A DNA stretch of 64,000 bases. It comes from a virus. Below the pieces are notes generated by a model. It saw only the letters and a list, made by a program, of their open reading frames with translations, did no database searches and was not told the origin of the DNA. The translations under genes were made by a program, and so were the position numbers. Within the stretch, counting starts at the first letter, position 1. Each line of letters starts with the position of its first letter. The stretch is from IMG/VR virus record IMGVR_UViG_3300033233_000004, positions 62,001 through 126,000 of that record; one strand, given 5' to 3'. Shown in pieces: positions 18,215-26,461 of the stretch.

Positions 18215-18646
18215 CTAAACTGCTGGTATTGCTATAACTGCAAAGTCTTCATCGCTCAATAGATAAAGCGGTAGAATCCAATAACTACTAATTATGTATG
18301 ATGGTGTACCCGAACTTGGTGGTCTTTTTTGATTAAATGAGTGTTCCTGTACATTTCTTACTACAAGAATTGAGGTAGCATTATCAACTGTTTGTCTGAG
18401 AAAAACAGTAGGGTCACTATTTGCAGTAACCATTTTTGATAAAGTTAACGTATTAACGGTATCAGTAAATGTTATTGTATATGTTTGTGAATTTGCTACA
18501 TATACTAAACGCTCGCCGTCTGGTGGTACTGTTCCTACACTTGGAATAATAGCATAGTTGGCTCCTGATGAACTCCAAATAAATCTGCAAAGTTGTCCAG
18601 CAAAACCAACAGTAACAGGAATTATATTAAAGGAGCCTGAAATCAT
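18215..18646 (-). CDS. Small structural protein near the baseplate
   Basis: About 143 residues. The ATG at 18646 overlaps the stop of the gpI-like gene by ATGA, which sets the start; a longer frame from 18715 would overlap that gene by 70 bases. The sequence is beta-rich with no clear domain (GFAGQLCRFIWSSSGANYAI, then LVYVANSQTYTITFTDT). It sits between the baseplate and the fibre genes and so may connect them. Confidence 0.6.
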   Translation of the reverse strand: MISGSFNIIPVTVGFAGQLCRFIWSSSGANYAIIPSVGTVPPDGERLVYVANSQTYTITFTDTVNTLTLSKMVTANSDPTVFLRQTVDNATSILVVRNVQEHSFNQKRPPSSGTPSYIISSYWILPLYLLSDEDFAVIAIPAV

Positions 18647-19608
18647 GGTATTTGAATTACGTCTGTAATGAAAACTGAACCTGTAACGTTGGTTGGATTG
18701 GCGTTGTATATCCAACCATACTTGTTAACAGCAAAAATATTCGAACCTGAAACCATTGTATCAACCGCAGGGGCTACTGGTCGCCACAGTACAAAATCAA
18801 ATGAATAATGAATCTCTGGTTTAATGTATGCTGGTAAAACATTGTCTACTGCTGTTTCAATAACATTTTTAACATCATTTATTTGTGTTGATGAACCAGA
18901 GGGTATGAAGAAGTAGAGTAACACCCCCGCTTGTTCAAACGAGTTTTGTTTTAGAATAGTATTCAAACCGAGAATACTATATGATAAAGAAATAGTACTG
19001 CCTGTTGCAACCAACGCATCCTTAATAGGAATAACTTTTCCAAAACGTCCGAAAGAAGGAGTTACCATCACATAAAATTTCTTTGCCGCAGAATTGAACG
19101 ACGTTTCAATGACCGACCCTGAAAAATTTGATAAAATCCAGCCCGGATAGTTGTCGATGGGTTCGATAATTACGGGGCTAATACCGTTGATGGCTTGTCC
19201 AATACGAGTTAGTGCATCTGGTGTTGTTGTTTCTGTATAAGCTAATGTTAGAAATTTCAAACTTGTACGGTATGAATTGAGTATCGAACCAGTATTAAAT
19301 TGTGAGAATTCCTGAGATGGTAATTTGTTTATTCCCAACAGGATGCCAAAGTTTTCATACATCTTTGATGTACTATGTCCCTGTATTACACCATCTCGAA
19401 CATTTTCTATGAACAAGTCATTAAATGTTTGTGTAATCTCTGACGAACCAGATGATAGTTCTGATGCATACATATCTAACAAATCATATAACGTACTCCC
19501 AATGATATTTTGTGGATACCACTGTGAAGATAAATTCGAAAAAAGATTTGTAATAAATCTTTCCTTGCTATCGGGGGCTGTTGTCTGCCATTTTATGTAT
19601 ATAGACAT
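18643..19608 (-). CDS. Baseplate/tail protein, gpI-like
   Basis: A 321-residue protein. It directly follows the baseplate-J-like gene in transcription order (with a transposon between) and precedes the fibre genes, the P2 gpI position. The N-terminal helix GSTLYDLLDMYASELSSGS and a mid-region with TRIGQAINGISP fit that role. The assignment is by context more than sequence. AGG within the upstream endonuclease scar (GATATAGGTTAAGAAT) is the likely ribosome-binding site. Confidence 0.55.
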   Translation of the reverse strand: MSIYIKWQTTAPDSKERFITNLFSNLSSQWYPQNIIGSTLYDLLDMYASELSSGSSEITQTFNDLFIENVRDGVIQGHSTSKMYENFGILLGINKLPSQEFSQFNTGSILNSYRTSLKFLTLAYTETTTPDALTRIGQAINGISPVIIEPIDNYPGWILSNFSGSVIETSFNSAAKKFYVMVTPSFGRFGKVIPIKDALVATGSTISLSYSILGLNTILKQNSFEQAGVLLYFFIPSGSSTQINDVKNVIETAVDNVLPAYIKPEIHYSFDFVLWRPVAPAVDTMVSGSNIFAVNKYGWIYNANPTNVTGSVFITDVIQIP

Positions 19609-19640
19609 ATTCTTAACCTATATCCTAAATAACTATGTTT
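19609..19640 (-). pseudogene. Endonuclease C-terminal scar
   Basis: The bases before the gpI-like start read GTTATTTAGGATATAGG, which in one frame gives VI-stop-DIG. It is nearly the same as the end of the NUMOD3 remnant at 23436 (VIIWDIG) and like the scar at 43940. It appears to be the last scrap of the same kind of insertion. It now carries the ribosome-binding site of the next gene. Confidence 0.45.
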
Positions 19641-19654
19641 GAAATCTTTTAAAC

Positions 19655-19850
19655 GTGACGTGAACTACCCACCCACGCCAGAGGCGATGGGTTGGGCTTC
19701 AAGGGTCATGAACTATCCATTTACTAAAGACAAATGGGCTTCTCGCTTCAAAGCCTGCGCCCCAACAAGTTGAGGTCTTATTTTGGCTCTGCGAGTGTAA
19801 TCGCCAGTTCCTGACGATATTATTTTTAATCCCTCTAAGAGGATATTTTT
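19655..19850 (-). ncRNA. Candidate omega (re) RNA of the TnpB element
   Basis: In characterised elements the guide RNA spans the 3' end of tnpB and the right end. Here this would be the last ~140 bases of tnpB plus the palindrome at 19668-19696, ending near GTAGTTCAC. The guide would then read into the flanking bases at about 19640-19655. This is inference from family knowledge, and the borders are not fixed. Confidence 0.3.
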
Positions 19851-20906
19851 ACTTGCATTTATGTCCCTGTCCAATTTATGTCCATTGGCACAAGTCCATT
19901 CCCTTTCAGAAAGATTCAAGTCCTGATGTATCCAACCACATTCTGAACAAGTTTTAGAACTCGGATACCAGCGATTTATTTTTACAACTTGTTTGTTGTT
20001 CCAATCCGCTTTGTATTCAAGCAACCTTACGAATGTTCCCCAACTTGCATCAGCAATATGTTTTGCAAGTTTGTGGTTTGCCATCATTCCTTTCACATTC
20101 AAATCTTCAACACATATCGTATCATACTCATTGGTTATCTGAGTAGATATTTTATGCAACAAATCTAATCGGGCATTTACAGTTCTTTCGTGCAATACTG
20201 CAACTTTCATCCTTTGTTTGTTTCTCCGATTTGAACCTTTTACTTTCCGTGAAAGATGTTTTTGTGCTTTTGCTAATTGTTTTTCATATTGTTTTAAGTG
20301 TTTATGATTTTCATATTTAATTCCATCAGAAGTTATCACAAAATCTTTCAGACCTAAATCTATTCCAACTGATTTGCCTGTTTTTTCTTTCGGTTGATAT
20401 TTCACTTCACAAAGTATAGACACAAAATATTTTCCTGTTGGTGTTTTACTAATCGTGCAATGTTTTATTTCTCCTTCCAATTTTCTGTGTAGATTGATTT
20501 TAATTCCCTCTTTGAACTTTGGAATATTCAATCTGTCATTTTCAACTGTTACAAATTGTGGTATAGTGAAACTATTTTTATTTTTCTTGCTTTTGAATCT
20601 CGGAAACTTTGCCTTGCCACGAAAGAAGTTTAAGTATGCAGTATCCAAATGTCTTAATGCGTGTTGCAATGTTTGACTATTCACTTCTTTCAGCCAATCC
20701 GTTTCTTTTTTCTTTTTTAATCCTGTGAGTGTTTTTGCCTGTGCATAATAGTTCGGTGATTTTTTATGCTCCTGATATTTTTCTTTTCGTTCATTCAGAA
20801 AGTGATTGTAAATATACCTGACACATCCAAAATGTTTACTCAACAAGGATTCTTGTTCCTTTGTCGGGTAAATTCGGTATTTATATGACTTGTGAATATT
20901 CTTCAT
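19713..20906 (-). CDS. tnpB: TnpB RNA-guided nuclease (IS605 OrfB)
   Basis: About 397 residues. The N-terminal HTH/wedge part begins SYKYRIYPTKEQE. The RuvC acidic triad is complete: GIDLGLKDF (Asp189, counted from an upstream ATG), CVEDLNVKG (Glu273) and LDRDINASKN (Asp352/354). A zinc motif CSECG with CANGH lies between the last two. Length and motifs are those of active TnpB proteins, with no stop or frameshift. The ATG at 20906 is preferred to the one at 20924, which lies inside the end palindrome. Known members cut DNA under guidance of an RNA from their own right end. Confidence 0.92.
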   Translation of the reverse strand: MKNIHKSYKYRIYPTKEQESLLSKHFGCVRYIYNHFLNERKEKYQEHKKSPNYYAQAKTLTGLKKKKETDWLKEVNSQTLQHALRHLDTAYLNFFRGKAKFPRFKSKKNKNSFTIPQFVTVENDRLNIPKFKEGIKINLHRKLEGEIKHCTISKTPTGKYFVSILCEVKYQPKEKTGKSVGIDLGLKDFVITSDGIKYENHKHLKQYEKQLAKAQKHLSRKVKGSNRRNKQRMKVAVLHERTVNARLDLLHKISTQITNEYDTICVEDLNVKGMMANHKLAKHIADASWGTFVRLLEYKADWNNKQVVKINRWYPSSKTCSECGWIHQDLNLSEREWTCANGHKLDRDINASKNILLEGLKIISSGTGDYTRRAKIRPQLVGAQALKREAHLSLVNG

Positions 20907-20970
20907 TGGTCGCTTACATCCCATCCACGCTAAAGCGATGAATGGGTTTTGCGCTCCGTTTTATAAAACC

Positions 20971-22374
20971 TTAAAATAAATTCACTGTTATTGTACCAGC
21001 ACTGGCATAAGCGTGTTGCGGTATAATTAGATTATTATTACTATCTTGCAATATAGTACTATCTTGAGATTGAAAAGTAGTAAGAGGTACAAGTACATCA
21101 TCGACCCCAACAGTATTTAATATTTCTCTAATAACATCTGATTGATTCACCGCTTCCCCGATTCCTTTATTTGTTAAAAAAGTATTTATAGCAGAAGAAA
21201 CTAATGATGTTACATCACTTCCTGTAAACCCTTGTAAAATACGAATTGCTACTGTTATCGAAATAGGTATTTCGGTTGCCCACTTAAGAAGAGTATTACT
21301 ATTCACAACATCTTGATTATCTTTGCTGAGTAGTGATTGCAAATCTTCCACGATACCATTATATTGGTAGTTGACAACAATAGAACCAGAAGTATTAGGT
21401 ACTGCTGTTATCCAATGCAATTTATCTTGAGCTATAGTAGACCCACCGTATGCCCCAACATCTTTTGATACTGACCAACCCGAAGTAGGAAGAGCACCAT
21501 TAACACTGGACAATACAGAAGTAACAGATGCAGCAATTACTGGTTGCTTAGTAAAAATAAAATCTGGATATGGACTGAATGGGTCTGAAAATTCATCAGC
21601 AAAATTTCTGAACAACTTACCTTTAACATAAATATCTACAGCCCCAATATCCCCTCGACCAGTAGCTCCTTTTCCAACAACCAGTACGTCCTCTACGGAA
21701 TCTTGTTCAATAATAAACGACAAAAAACCAGATTTGGAACCAAGTGCTGTACCAGATAAAGCAGTACTAAGACGAGATTGCATCTGAGTAGCTGTTTCCT
21801 TATCTTGGCCGCCAGTTGCTGAAAATGGATTATAGACACCATCAATACCTGAAATAGACCCATTAATAACAGTAATTGTTCCAGCACCAACATTGCTATT
21901 TGCACCACCGTTTACTGCTTCTACATCAACAGCAATCTCGTATTTACCAGTAGTAGAATTTAAATAACTCAATGCAAGAGCCGCTATCATAGTAATCGAC
22001 TGCACTGTTCTAAATTGTACTGCGTTCGATGTATCAGAAAGTAGTGTTGAAACAAGTGTTCCAGCAGGAATAGTAATATTAGAAGATGGTGCTTGATTCT
22101 TGAAAAATCGTACTGTAGTTCGAGAACGTCGAGCACCCCTGACTACCTTGGAAAAGTTTAGTAGTGTTTTTTCTAAACCTACTTCACTGGCAGTAGAAAT
22201 ACTTTGTTCGTTGGATACTTGGTCAGTACGAGTATATAGTAATTCAAACTCTTTAGCAGGAGCATCAATTACAATGTCTTTTGTAAATGTACCTTCAGAT
22301 AATTCTGCTTTCGAATTTTTACTTCTAATAAAATCCTTAAACGCTTGCACGATAGTGAGGAAGTTTCGAGCCAT
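20971..22374 (-). CDS. Baseplate J-like protein (gp47-like wedge)
   Basis: A 467-residue protein with the baseplate_J pattern: an N-terminal helical part (FTKDIVIDAPAKEFELLYTR), a barrel with NITIPAGTLVST, then the diagnostic NPFSATGGQDKETATQMQSR followed by an SGFLSFI segment, and a C-terminal region with ITVAIRILQG. It forms part of the baseplate wedge around the hub. AGAGG precedes the ATG. Its stop codon is directly followed by the left end of the tnpB element. Confidence 0.85.
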   Translation of the reverse strand: MARNFLTIVQAFKDFIRSKNSKAELSEGTFTKDIVIDAPAKEFELLYTRTDQVSNEQSISTASEVGLEKTLLNFSKVVRGARRSRTTVRFFKNQAPSSNITIPAGTLVSTLLSDTSNAVQFRTVQSITMIAALALSYLNSTTGKYEIAVDVEAVNGGANSNVGAGTITVINGSISGIDGVYNPFSATGGQDKETATQMQSRLSTALSGTALGSKSGFLSFIIEQDSVEDVLVVGKGATGRGDIGAVDIYVKGKLFRNFADEFSDPFSPYPDFIFTKQPVIAASVTSVLSSVNGALPTSGWSVSKDVGAYGGSTIAQDKLHWITAVPNTSGSIVVNYQYNGIVEDLQSLLSKDNQDVVNSNTLLKWATEIPISITVAIRILQGFTGSDVTSLVSSAINTFLTNKGIGEAVNQSDVIREILNTVGVDDVLVPLTTFQSQDSTILQDSNNNLIIPQHAYASAGTITVNLF

Positions 22375-22379
22375 TAGAT

Positions 22380-22877
22380 TTACCTCTTGAGTTGAGTTGT
22401 CACACCAGCAGTAGCTCCTGCTACTGTAAGTACAGAAACATTAACAGTAACTGCACGTGGGTCTGTTTCGGTAACAAAAGCATCCAGTACAGTAATGCTT
22501 TGTCCATTTGTACTGATTTCTTCTGTTGGAAGATAAATGAAACCCTCTTTTTTTTCTTGTTGTTGAGAAGATTTCAAATATTCTATACATCGTACAATTT
22601 CAGATTTAACTGCTGTTATTGTATTGGGAGCAATTACACCAGAAAGAACACTGTAGTCGAAACCATAACCGGACGGCCTCTTTGTTTCTGTCAATATTTT
22701 CTGTATCTGTTGTATCAATTTATTAACACCTGATACCGTAACTATTTTACCATCTGTACCAAATTGATAGGCGTTATAGAAACCTTTACCAAGACAACGA
22801 GGGCAAGTCAACAAAATAAATTGTTGAAGTGGATTACCCAATATATGATTACATGTAACTTTAAATTGCGCATCCAT
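22380..22877 (-). CDS. Baseplate protein, gp25/gpW-like
   Basis: A 165-residue protein directly upstream of the baseplate-J-like gene, the position of gp25/gpW. The region IQQIQKILTETKRPSGYGF, followed by a helix KSEIVRCIEYLKSSQQQ, resembles the gp25 lysozyme-like wedge fold. An N-terminal CPRC motif may bind metal as part of a longer pattern. Assignment is moderate and rests on order plus partial likeness. The ATG directly follows the previous stop (TAGATG). Confidence 0.55.
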   Translation of the reverse strand: MDAQFKVTCNHILGNPLQQFILLTCPRCLGKGFYNAYQFGTDGKIVTVSGVNKLIQQIQKILTETKRPSGYGFDYSVLSGVIAPNTITAVKSEIVRCIEYLKSSQQQEKKEGFIYLPTEEISTNGQSITVLDAFVTETDPRAVTVNVSVLTVAGATAGVTTQLKR

Positions 22878-23432
22878 CTATTGCATCCTTGAGAAGATTG
22901 CTAAATATGTATCAATTACAGAAAGAGAACGGTCTATACTTGTAGATAATTTACTGGCCTTGTCAGAAACAGTCAACGCTCGTTGTAAACGAAACGCTAA
23001 TTCATCTAATTTGTTACGCATGCTTTTATAATCGGTAACACCAGTGAATATATCAAATCCATCTATATTTGCAGCTTGAGTAATAAAACTTGATGGAATA
23101 GCGGTTGGAGTATTGTCTACAACGTGTTGAAGGTCTTCAGTTGCTCCCGCACATTTACTAAGTTGTGCAAAAGGTATTGCACCAAGAATAGTATTGAAGG
23201 GAGCTAATGCTGCCCGACCTGCTGCTACAATAATACCTAATTGTTGAGCAATTACGTCTGCCTGTGCTGTTTTGCCAACAAGTTTTGCTTTTTCTGCAAG
23301 TAGAATCGCTCTATAGGTTTGTAAAAAAGTTGTTAATGAAGCTCTAAGTGGGAACGATAGAGCTACCAATACAGATACTAAACAACGAGATGCGCCTGTT
23401 GCTGCTACAATATTATCAACAAGAGAAGACAT
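22878..23432 (-). CDS. Helical structural protein in baseplate operon
   Basis: A 184-residue protein, Ala- and Leu-rich and mostly helical, with a predicted amphipathic C-terminal part (NKLDELAFRLQRALTVSDKA). No motif recognised. It lies between the gp5-like spike and the gp25-like gene, so a baseplate or tail-assembly role is likely. The start is preceded by GATATAGGTTAAACA, the tail of an endonuclease remnant, which gives AGG as ribosome-binding site. Confidence 0.6.
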   Translation of the reverse strand: MSSLVDNIVAATGASRCLVSVLVALSFPLRASLTTFLQTYRAILLAEKAKLVGKTAQADVIAQQLGIIVAAGRAALAPFNTILGAIPFAQLSKCAGATEDLQHVVDNTPTAIPSSFITQAANIDGFDIFTGVTDYKSMRNKLDELAFRLQRALTVSDKASKLSTSIDRSLSVIDTYLAIFSRMQ

Positions 23433-23435
23433 TGT

Positions 23436-23774
23436 TTAACCTATATCCCAAATGATGACGAACTTACAACCCAAATAGTCTTCGATTTCTTTCTGACGAA
23501 TAGTACTTATTTTCTTCTTCTGTTCATCAGAAAGAGTTTTACAAAAATGTGTGAGGCTTAAATTTTTTCTATGTTCTTCGGAAAAAACCCTTCCCAAATT
23601 AGCTTTTCTAATTTTTTCTCGGATTTTATCAGAACGAGGTTTACCAGATAAGGCAATACTTATTTTTCTTTTAGTCTCTTCAGAAAGATGTTTTTCTGAT
23701 GTTCTAAGTTTCTGTTTAATTTTTTTTGTCCGTATGTACATATCTTTAAGCATAATTACTATGTCTACTTTCAA
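23436..23774 (-). pseudogene. NUMOD3-repeat remnant of a homing endonuclease
   Basis: A 112-codon frame made almost only of NUMOD3 DNA-binding repeats (HLSEETKRKISIALSGKPR, then SDKIREKIRKANLGRVF and EEHRKNLS), ending in GCKFVIIWDIG. The ending matches the C-terminal block of the intact endonuclease at 36140 (VTCLVIWEHE). The catalytic domain is missing. It lies exactly between the gp5-like gene and the next baseplate gene. It may still be translated, but cutting is unlikely. Confidence 0.75.
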
Positions 23775-23806
23775 AATATAAGCATTTCTTACCCGTTCTT
23801 GTAGTC

Positions 23807-24880
23807 CTACCCTAACTTAACTTTCTGACTTAAAATGGTTGTCAAATTGTTTTTGATACTGGTAAATGTAGCTGCATTGATAGGTGTACTTGTTGGCCCA
23901 CCGCCCGAAGGTGCGGTAACTGTAATAGAATTAATAGCATCTATAAGACTTTCCAATGTAGATTTAAGCGTGTTACCCAACACTGCTTTTTCTGTTGCAT
24001 TCTCACTTCCTAAACGAATATCATCACATGTTTCAACTATTCTTGGTGCAGTTACATAGAGTTTACCAGATTTATCAATTGTAACAAGAAGTGACCCTGC
24101 ACTTGATTGAATTTCCAGCTTAAGAGCTAATGCTGAACCACTGGTGGTTGATACAATAGCATTGTCCTTGTCTCGAACTTTACCTTCGTCATCAACTACC
24201 GTTCCTATAGTTACTTTACATATAGGCGTGGAAGCTTGATATTTGTCCGTAATTGTTAGATTAAGTTCTGTTAAAGGAGTACCATCAGGAAATGTTACTG
24301 TTGGAATACCATCAGAAATAACTTTATTAGTACCTTGTGTTCCTTCTTGTACCCATCGTCTAACTTGTCCAAACGTTTCTGTACCAGCAGCCGAGGCTAC
24401 TTTCCAATTAACAGTTTTAGCACGAATAGTACTAATGTCAGGGTCTATTTCAAAAATATCATCAAAAGGTGATACTAAAGAAATCTTACCTGTGCTATTC
24501 ATATAGATGTACGCTCCACCAACACTTTCCCAATATTTTTCACCTGCTTTAAGTTTAGGTAATGTTCCTGTTCCACCTTCGGAAGGAAATTTTTGACGTT
24601 GTACCTGATTCAAATTAATGTAACGAACAATACGAGCTTGGTCATTTTTGTCAAATTGAACGAGAACTATTGCCCCCTCTATAGGCATATTATATTCACC
24701 CCAACTACCTTGTGTAAGAAGTACATTTACACGTCCCCCCGGATGATCCAACCAACGCAAAACACAAACACCATTATCAGTATCGACTGAACTAATAACA
24801 GCAGGACGATTGTATCGAGATAAATGCTCTTGTGGATTAATGGCTTGTAATGGATATATTTTTCGTCGTCGTATATGCAT
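23807..24880 (-). CDS. Baseplate central spike, gp5/gpV-like
   Basis: A 357-residue protein. The N-terminal part carries an OB-fold of the gp5/gpV type: RYNRPAVISSVDTDNGVCVL, then WLDHPGGRVNVLLTQGSWGEY, and GAIVLVQFDKNDQARIVRYI. It is followed by YIYMNSTGKISLVSP, a beta-prism-like stretch, and a long C-terminal tail. No lysozyme domain is present, unlike T4 gp5. It is likely the tail spike under the hub protein at 29080. No strong ribosome-binding site is seen before the ATG. Confidence 0.78.
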   Translation of the reverse strand: MHIRRRKIYPLQAINPQEHLSRYNRPAVISSVDTDNGVCVLRWLDHPGGRVNVLLTQGSWGEYNMPIEGAIVLVQFDKNDQARIVRYINLNQVQRQKFPSEGGTGTLPKLKAGEKYWESVGGAYIYMNSTGKISLVSPFDDIFEIDPDISTIRAKTVNWKVASAAGTETFGQVRRWVQEGTQGTNKVISDGIPTVTFPDGTPLTELNLTITDKYQASTPICKVTIGTVVDDEGKVRDKDNAIVSTTSGSALALKLEIQSSAGSLLVTIDKSGKLYVTAPRIVETCDDIRLGSENATEKAVLGNTLKSTLESLIDAINSITVTAPSGGGPTSTPINAATFTSIKNNLTTILSQKVKLG

Positions 24881-24885
24881 AAAGA

Positions 24886-25716
24886 TTATATGATTTTTTG
24901 GAGATGAACTCTCTCTATTGCAAGCAGGGGAGTATTTCCTGCGACGTTCAAACCGTTGGCAACGTGGACATCAAGTCTCGCTACTGTCGGGATATCGGTT
25001 GTATTTACTGCTGAATATGCAAGTGTTCTGGTAACCGAGCCTGTGGACGGATTTCCAGTCACACGCCAAACATCCATGCCAAATCGTGATTTGTCTGGTA
25101 AAAACGATATTAGTACTTCTAAGATATCTCCATTTACTCTTGGTATACCAGTATCAGTTCTAACAGGAGTGCCACCACCACTATGCATATGAAACCAATT
25201 AGGAGTGCTACCGGAAACTGAGTCTGTTGTATCATATCCTATCCCATAACAATTTAGAATACTTGATGGCTGAGATGCATCACTTCCTGCTAAACCTGAT
25301 GTAGGATGTAACCCTACATATGCCTTAATCCCGGTTCGATCCGCATCAATACCAAACCTGATAAATGCACGATACAATGTAAACACTGTAAAGGAATTCA
25401 TTGAAAACCAAAAACCAGTTCCAAGTCCTTGATACGTATTTGTTAAACCACCGCCAACACCCGCAAATTCAACCATGTAATATAATGACTTTGCGGACGT
25501 ACCAACACCTGTTCCTATAATAGAATTACTCCCGGCAGCAGACATATTATGAGCTATGTTAAGATTATAGGTGGAAGTAGTTAAAAAAATAAATCCTTCA
25601 CTGGTCGTATAAGCAAATAAATTCTCTTTAGAGTCATTGGATATGTCGATAGTATTGGCGGAACCTGAAACGACTATTCCGTCACTGCCTATTAGCGACC
25701 TTAAATTTACCTGCAC
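24886..25716 (-). CDS. Fibre-tip-like structural protein, paralogue 1
   Basis: A 276-residue protein related to the next two genes. All begin with a 'NxxSLxxSD' block (here NLRSLIGSDGIVVSG) and share FRFG- and GIGYD-containing stretches and a 'VWRVTGNPSTGSVTRT' block near the C-terminus. The start is a GTG with GGGG upstream; the paralogues use ATG. An endonuclease gene on the other strand sits directly upstream. The function is probably a beta-sandwich attachment protein of the tail. Confidence 0.65.
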   Translation of the reverse strand: MQVNLRSLIGSDGIVVSGSANTIDISNDSKENLFAYTTSEGFIFLTTSTYNLNIAHNMSAAGSNSIIGTGVGTSAKSLYYMVEFAGVGGGLTNTYQGLGTGFWFSMNSFTVFTLYRAFIRFGIDADRTGIKAYVGLHPTSGLAGSDASQPSSILNCYGIGYDTTDSVSGSTPNWFHMHSGGGTPVRTDTGIPRVNGDILEVLISFLPDKSRFGMDVWRVTGNPSTGSVTRTLAYSAVNTTDIPTVARLDVHVANGLNVAGNTPLLAIERVHLQKII

Positions 25717-25727
25717 TTTTTAACCCC

Positions 25728-25756
25728 TTGCATTTGATATTAAAAATACGTATATT
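25728..25756 (+). promoter_or_regulatory. Promoter of plus-strand endonuclease (leaderless)
   Basis: TTGCAT, 17 bases (beginning TTGATA), TATATTG. The -10 box ends only 6 bases before the ATG at 25763, so transcription should start at or within a base of the ATG and the mRNA would be leaderless. The promoter lies in the short gap between two structural genes on the other strand. Confidence 0.75.
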
Positions 25757-25762
25757 GTAACT

Positions 25763-26461
25763 ATGCCTAAAAGACGGAATCTTATAAATCAAACTTTTGG
25801 ACGATTAACCGTACTTGAATTTGCTGGTATAAGCAAGTATGGTTATAGTCTTTGGTTATGTCGTTGTAATTGTGATAAAGAAATCATTATTGCTGGCAGA
25901 GATTTAAAATCTGGTAATACACAATCTTGTGGATGTTTGAAAACAAAACATGGATTATCTCGTACACCAGAATATTATACTTGGCACCATATGAAAACAC
26001 GTTGTACTAATTCAAAACAGAAATATTATCCTCGTTATAATTCTCTCGGTATCTATGAACCATGGTTGAAGTTTGAAGTATTCCTACAATACCTCAAAAA
26101 CAATAACATGTATCCACGTCCTGAAGGCAAATCTATAGACCGTATTAAAAATGAACAAGGATACTTTCCCGGTAATATCAGGTGGTCTACTCCTGAAGAA
26201 CAAGCCAATAATCGTAGACCACATAAAATTCGTTCTGATAATACATCTGGATTCAAAGGTGTCTCGTACAATAAAGCTAAAAAGAAGTGGATAGCACAAA
26301 TCTCAATCAATAATAAACGAATCTTCCTCGGTTATTTTCCCACTCCCGAATTAGCTGCTCAAGCCATCGAAGAGGCTCTTCAAGAACGGAATACCCACCC
26401 TTTTTCTATCAGAGTGCTACTTCCAATACCAGTAGCCGATCCGTTACTTGTCGCAACCTGA
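25763..26461 (+). CDS. HNH-type homing endonuclease with zinc module and AP2 domain
   Basis: A 232-residue free-standing endonuclease. The N-terminal module is LINQTFGRLTVLEF plus a zinc motif WLCRCNC and SCGC. The central HNH-like part has TWHHMKTRC, then GKSIDRIKNEQGYFPGNIRW. The C-terminal AP2 DNA-binding domain has TSGFKGVSYNKAKKKW, then YFPTPELAAQA. The last 27 residues overlap the 3' end of the structural gene on the other strand (26380). It sits exactly between two paralogous structural genes. Nothing suggests inactivation. Confidence 0.85.
   Translation: MPKRRNLINQTFGRLTVLEFAGISKYGYSLWLCRCNCDKEIIIAGRDLKSGNTQSCGCLKTKHGLSRTPEYYTWHHMKTRCTNSKQKYYPRYNSLGIYEPWLKFEVFLQYLKNNNMYPRPEGKSIDRIKNEQGYFPGNIRWSTPEEQANNRRPHKIRSDNTSGFKGVSYNKAKKKWIAQISINNKRIFLGYFPTPELAAQAIEEALQERNTHPFSIRVLLPIPVADPLLVAT

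Larger units (their letters stand above)
19655..20962 (-). mobile_element. IS200/IS605-type element, tnpB only
   Basis: A tnpB gene without tnpA, flanked by related imperfect palindromes: CCCATCCACGC with GCGATGAATGGG at 20920-20946 (left end) and CCCACCCACGCC with GGCGATGGGTTGGG at 19668-19696 (right end). Similar subterminal hairpins at both ends are the mark of this family. The ends are approximate. The left end follows the stop of the baseplate-J-like gene directly, and the right end lies before the gpI-like gene, so neither host gene is broken. It would need a TnpA supplied in trans. Confidence 0.8.

Noticed and set aside
19713-20924. TnpB thought to be inactive because the fourth zinc Cys is replaced (CANGH)
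   Set aside because: CxNGH is a common variant in this family, and the RuvC triad is complete, so no loss of function can be claimed.
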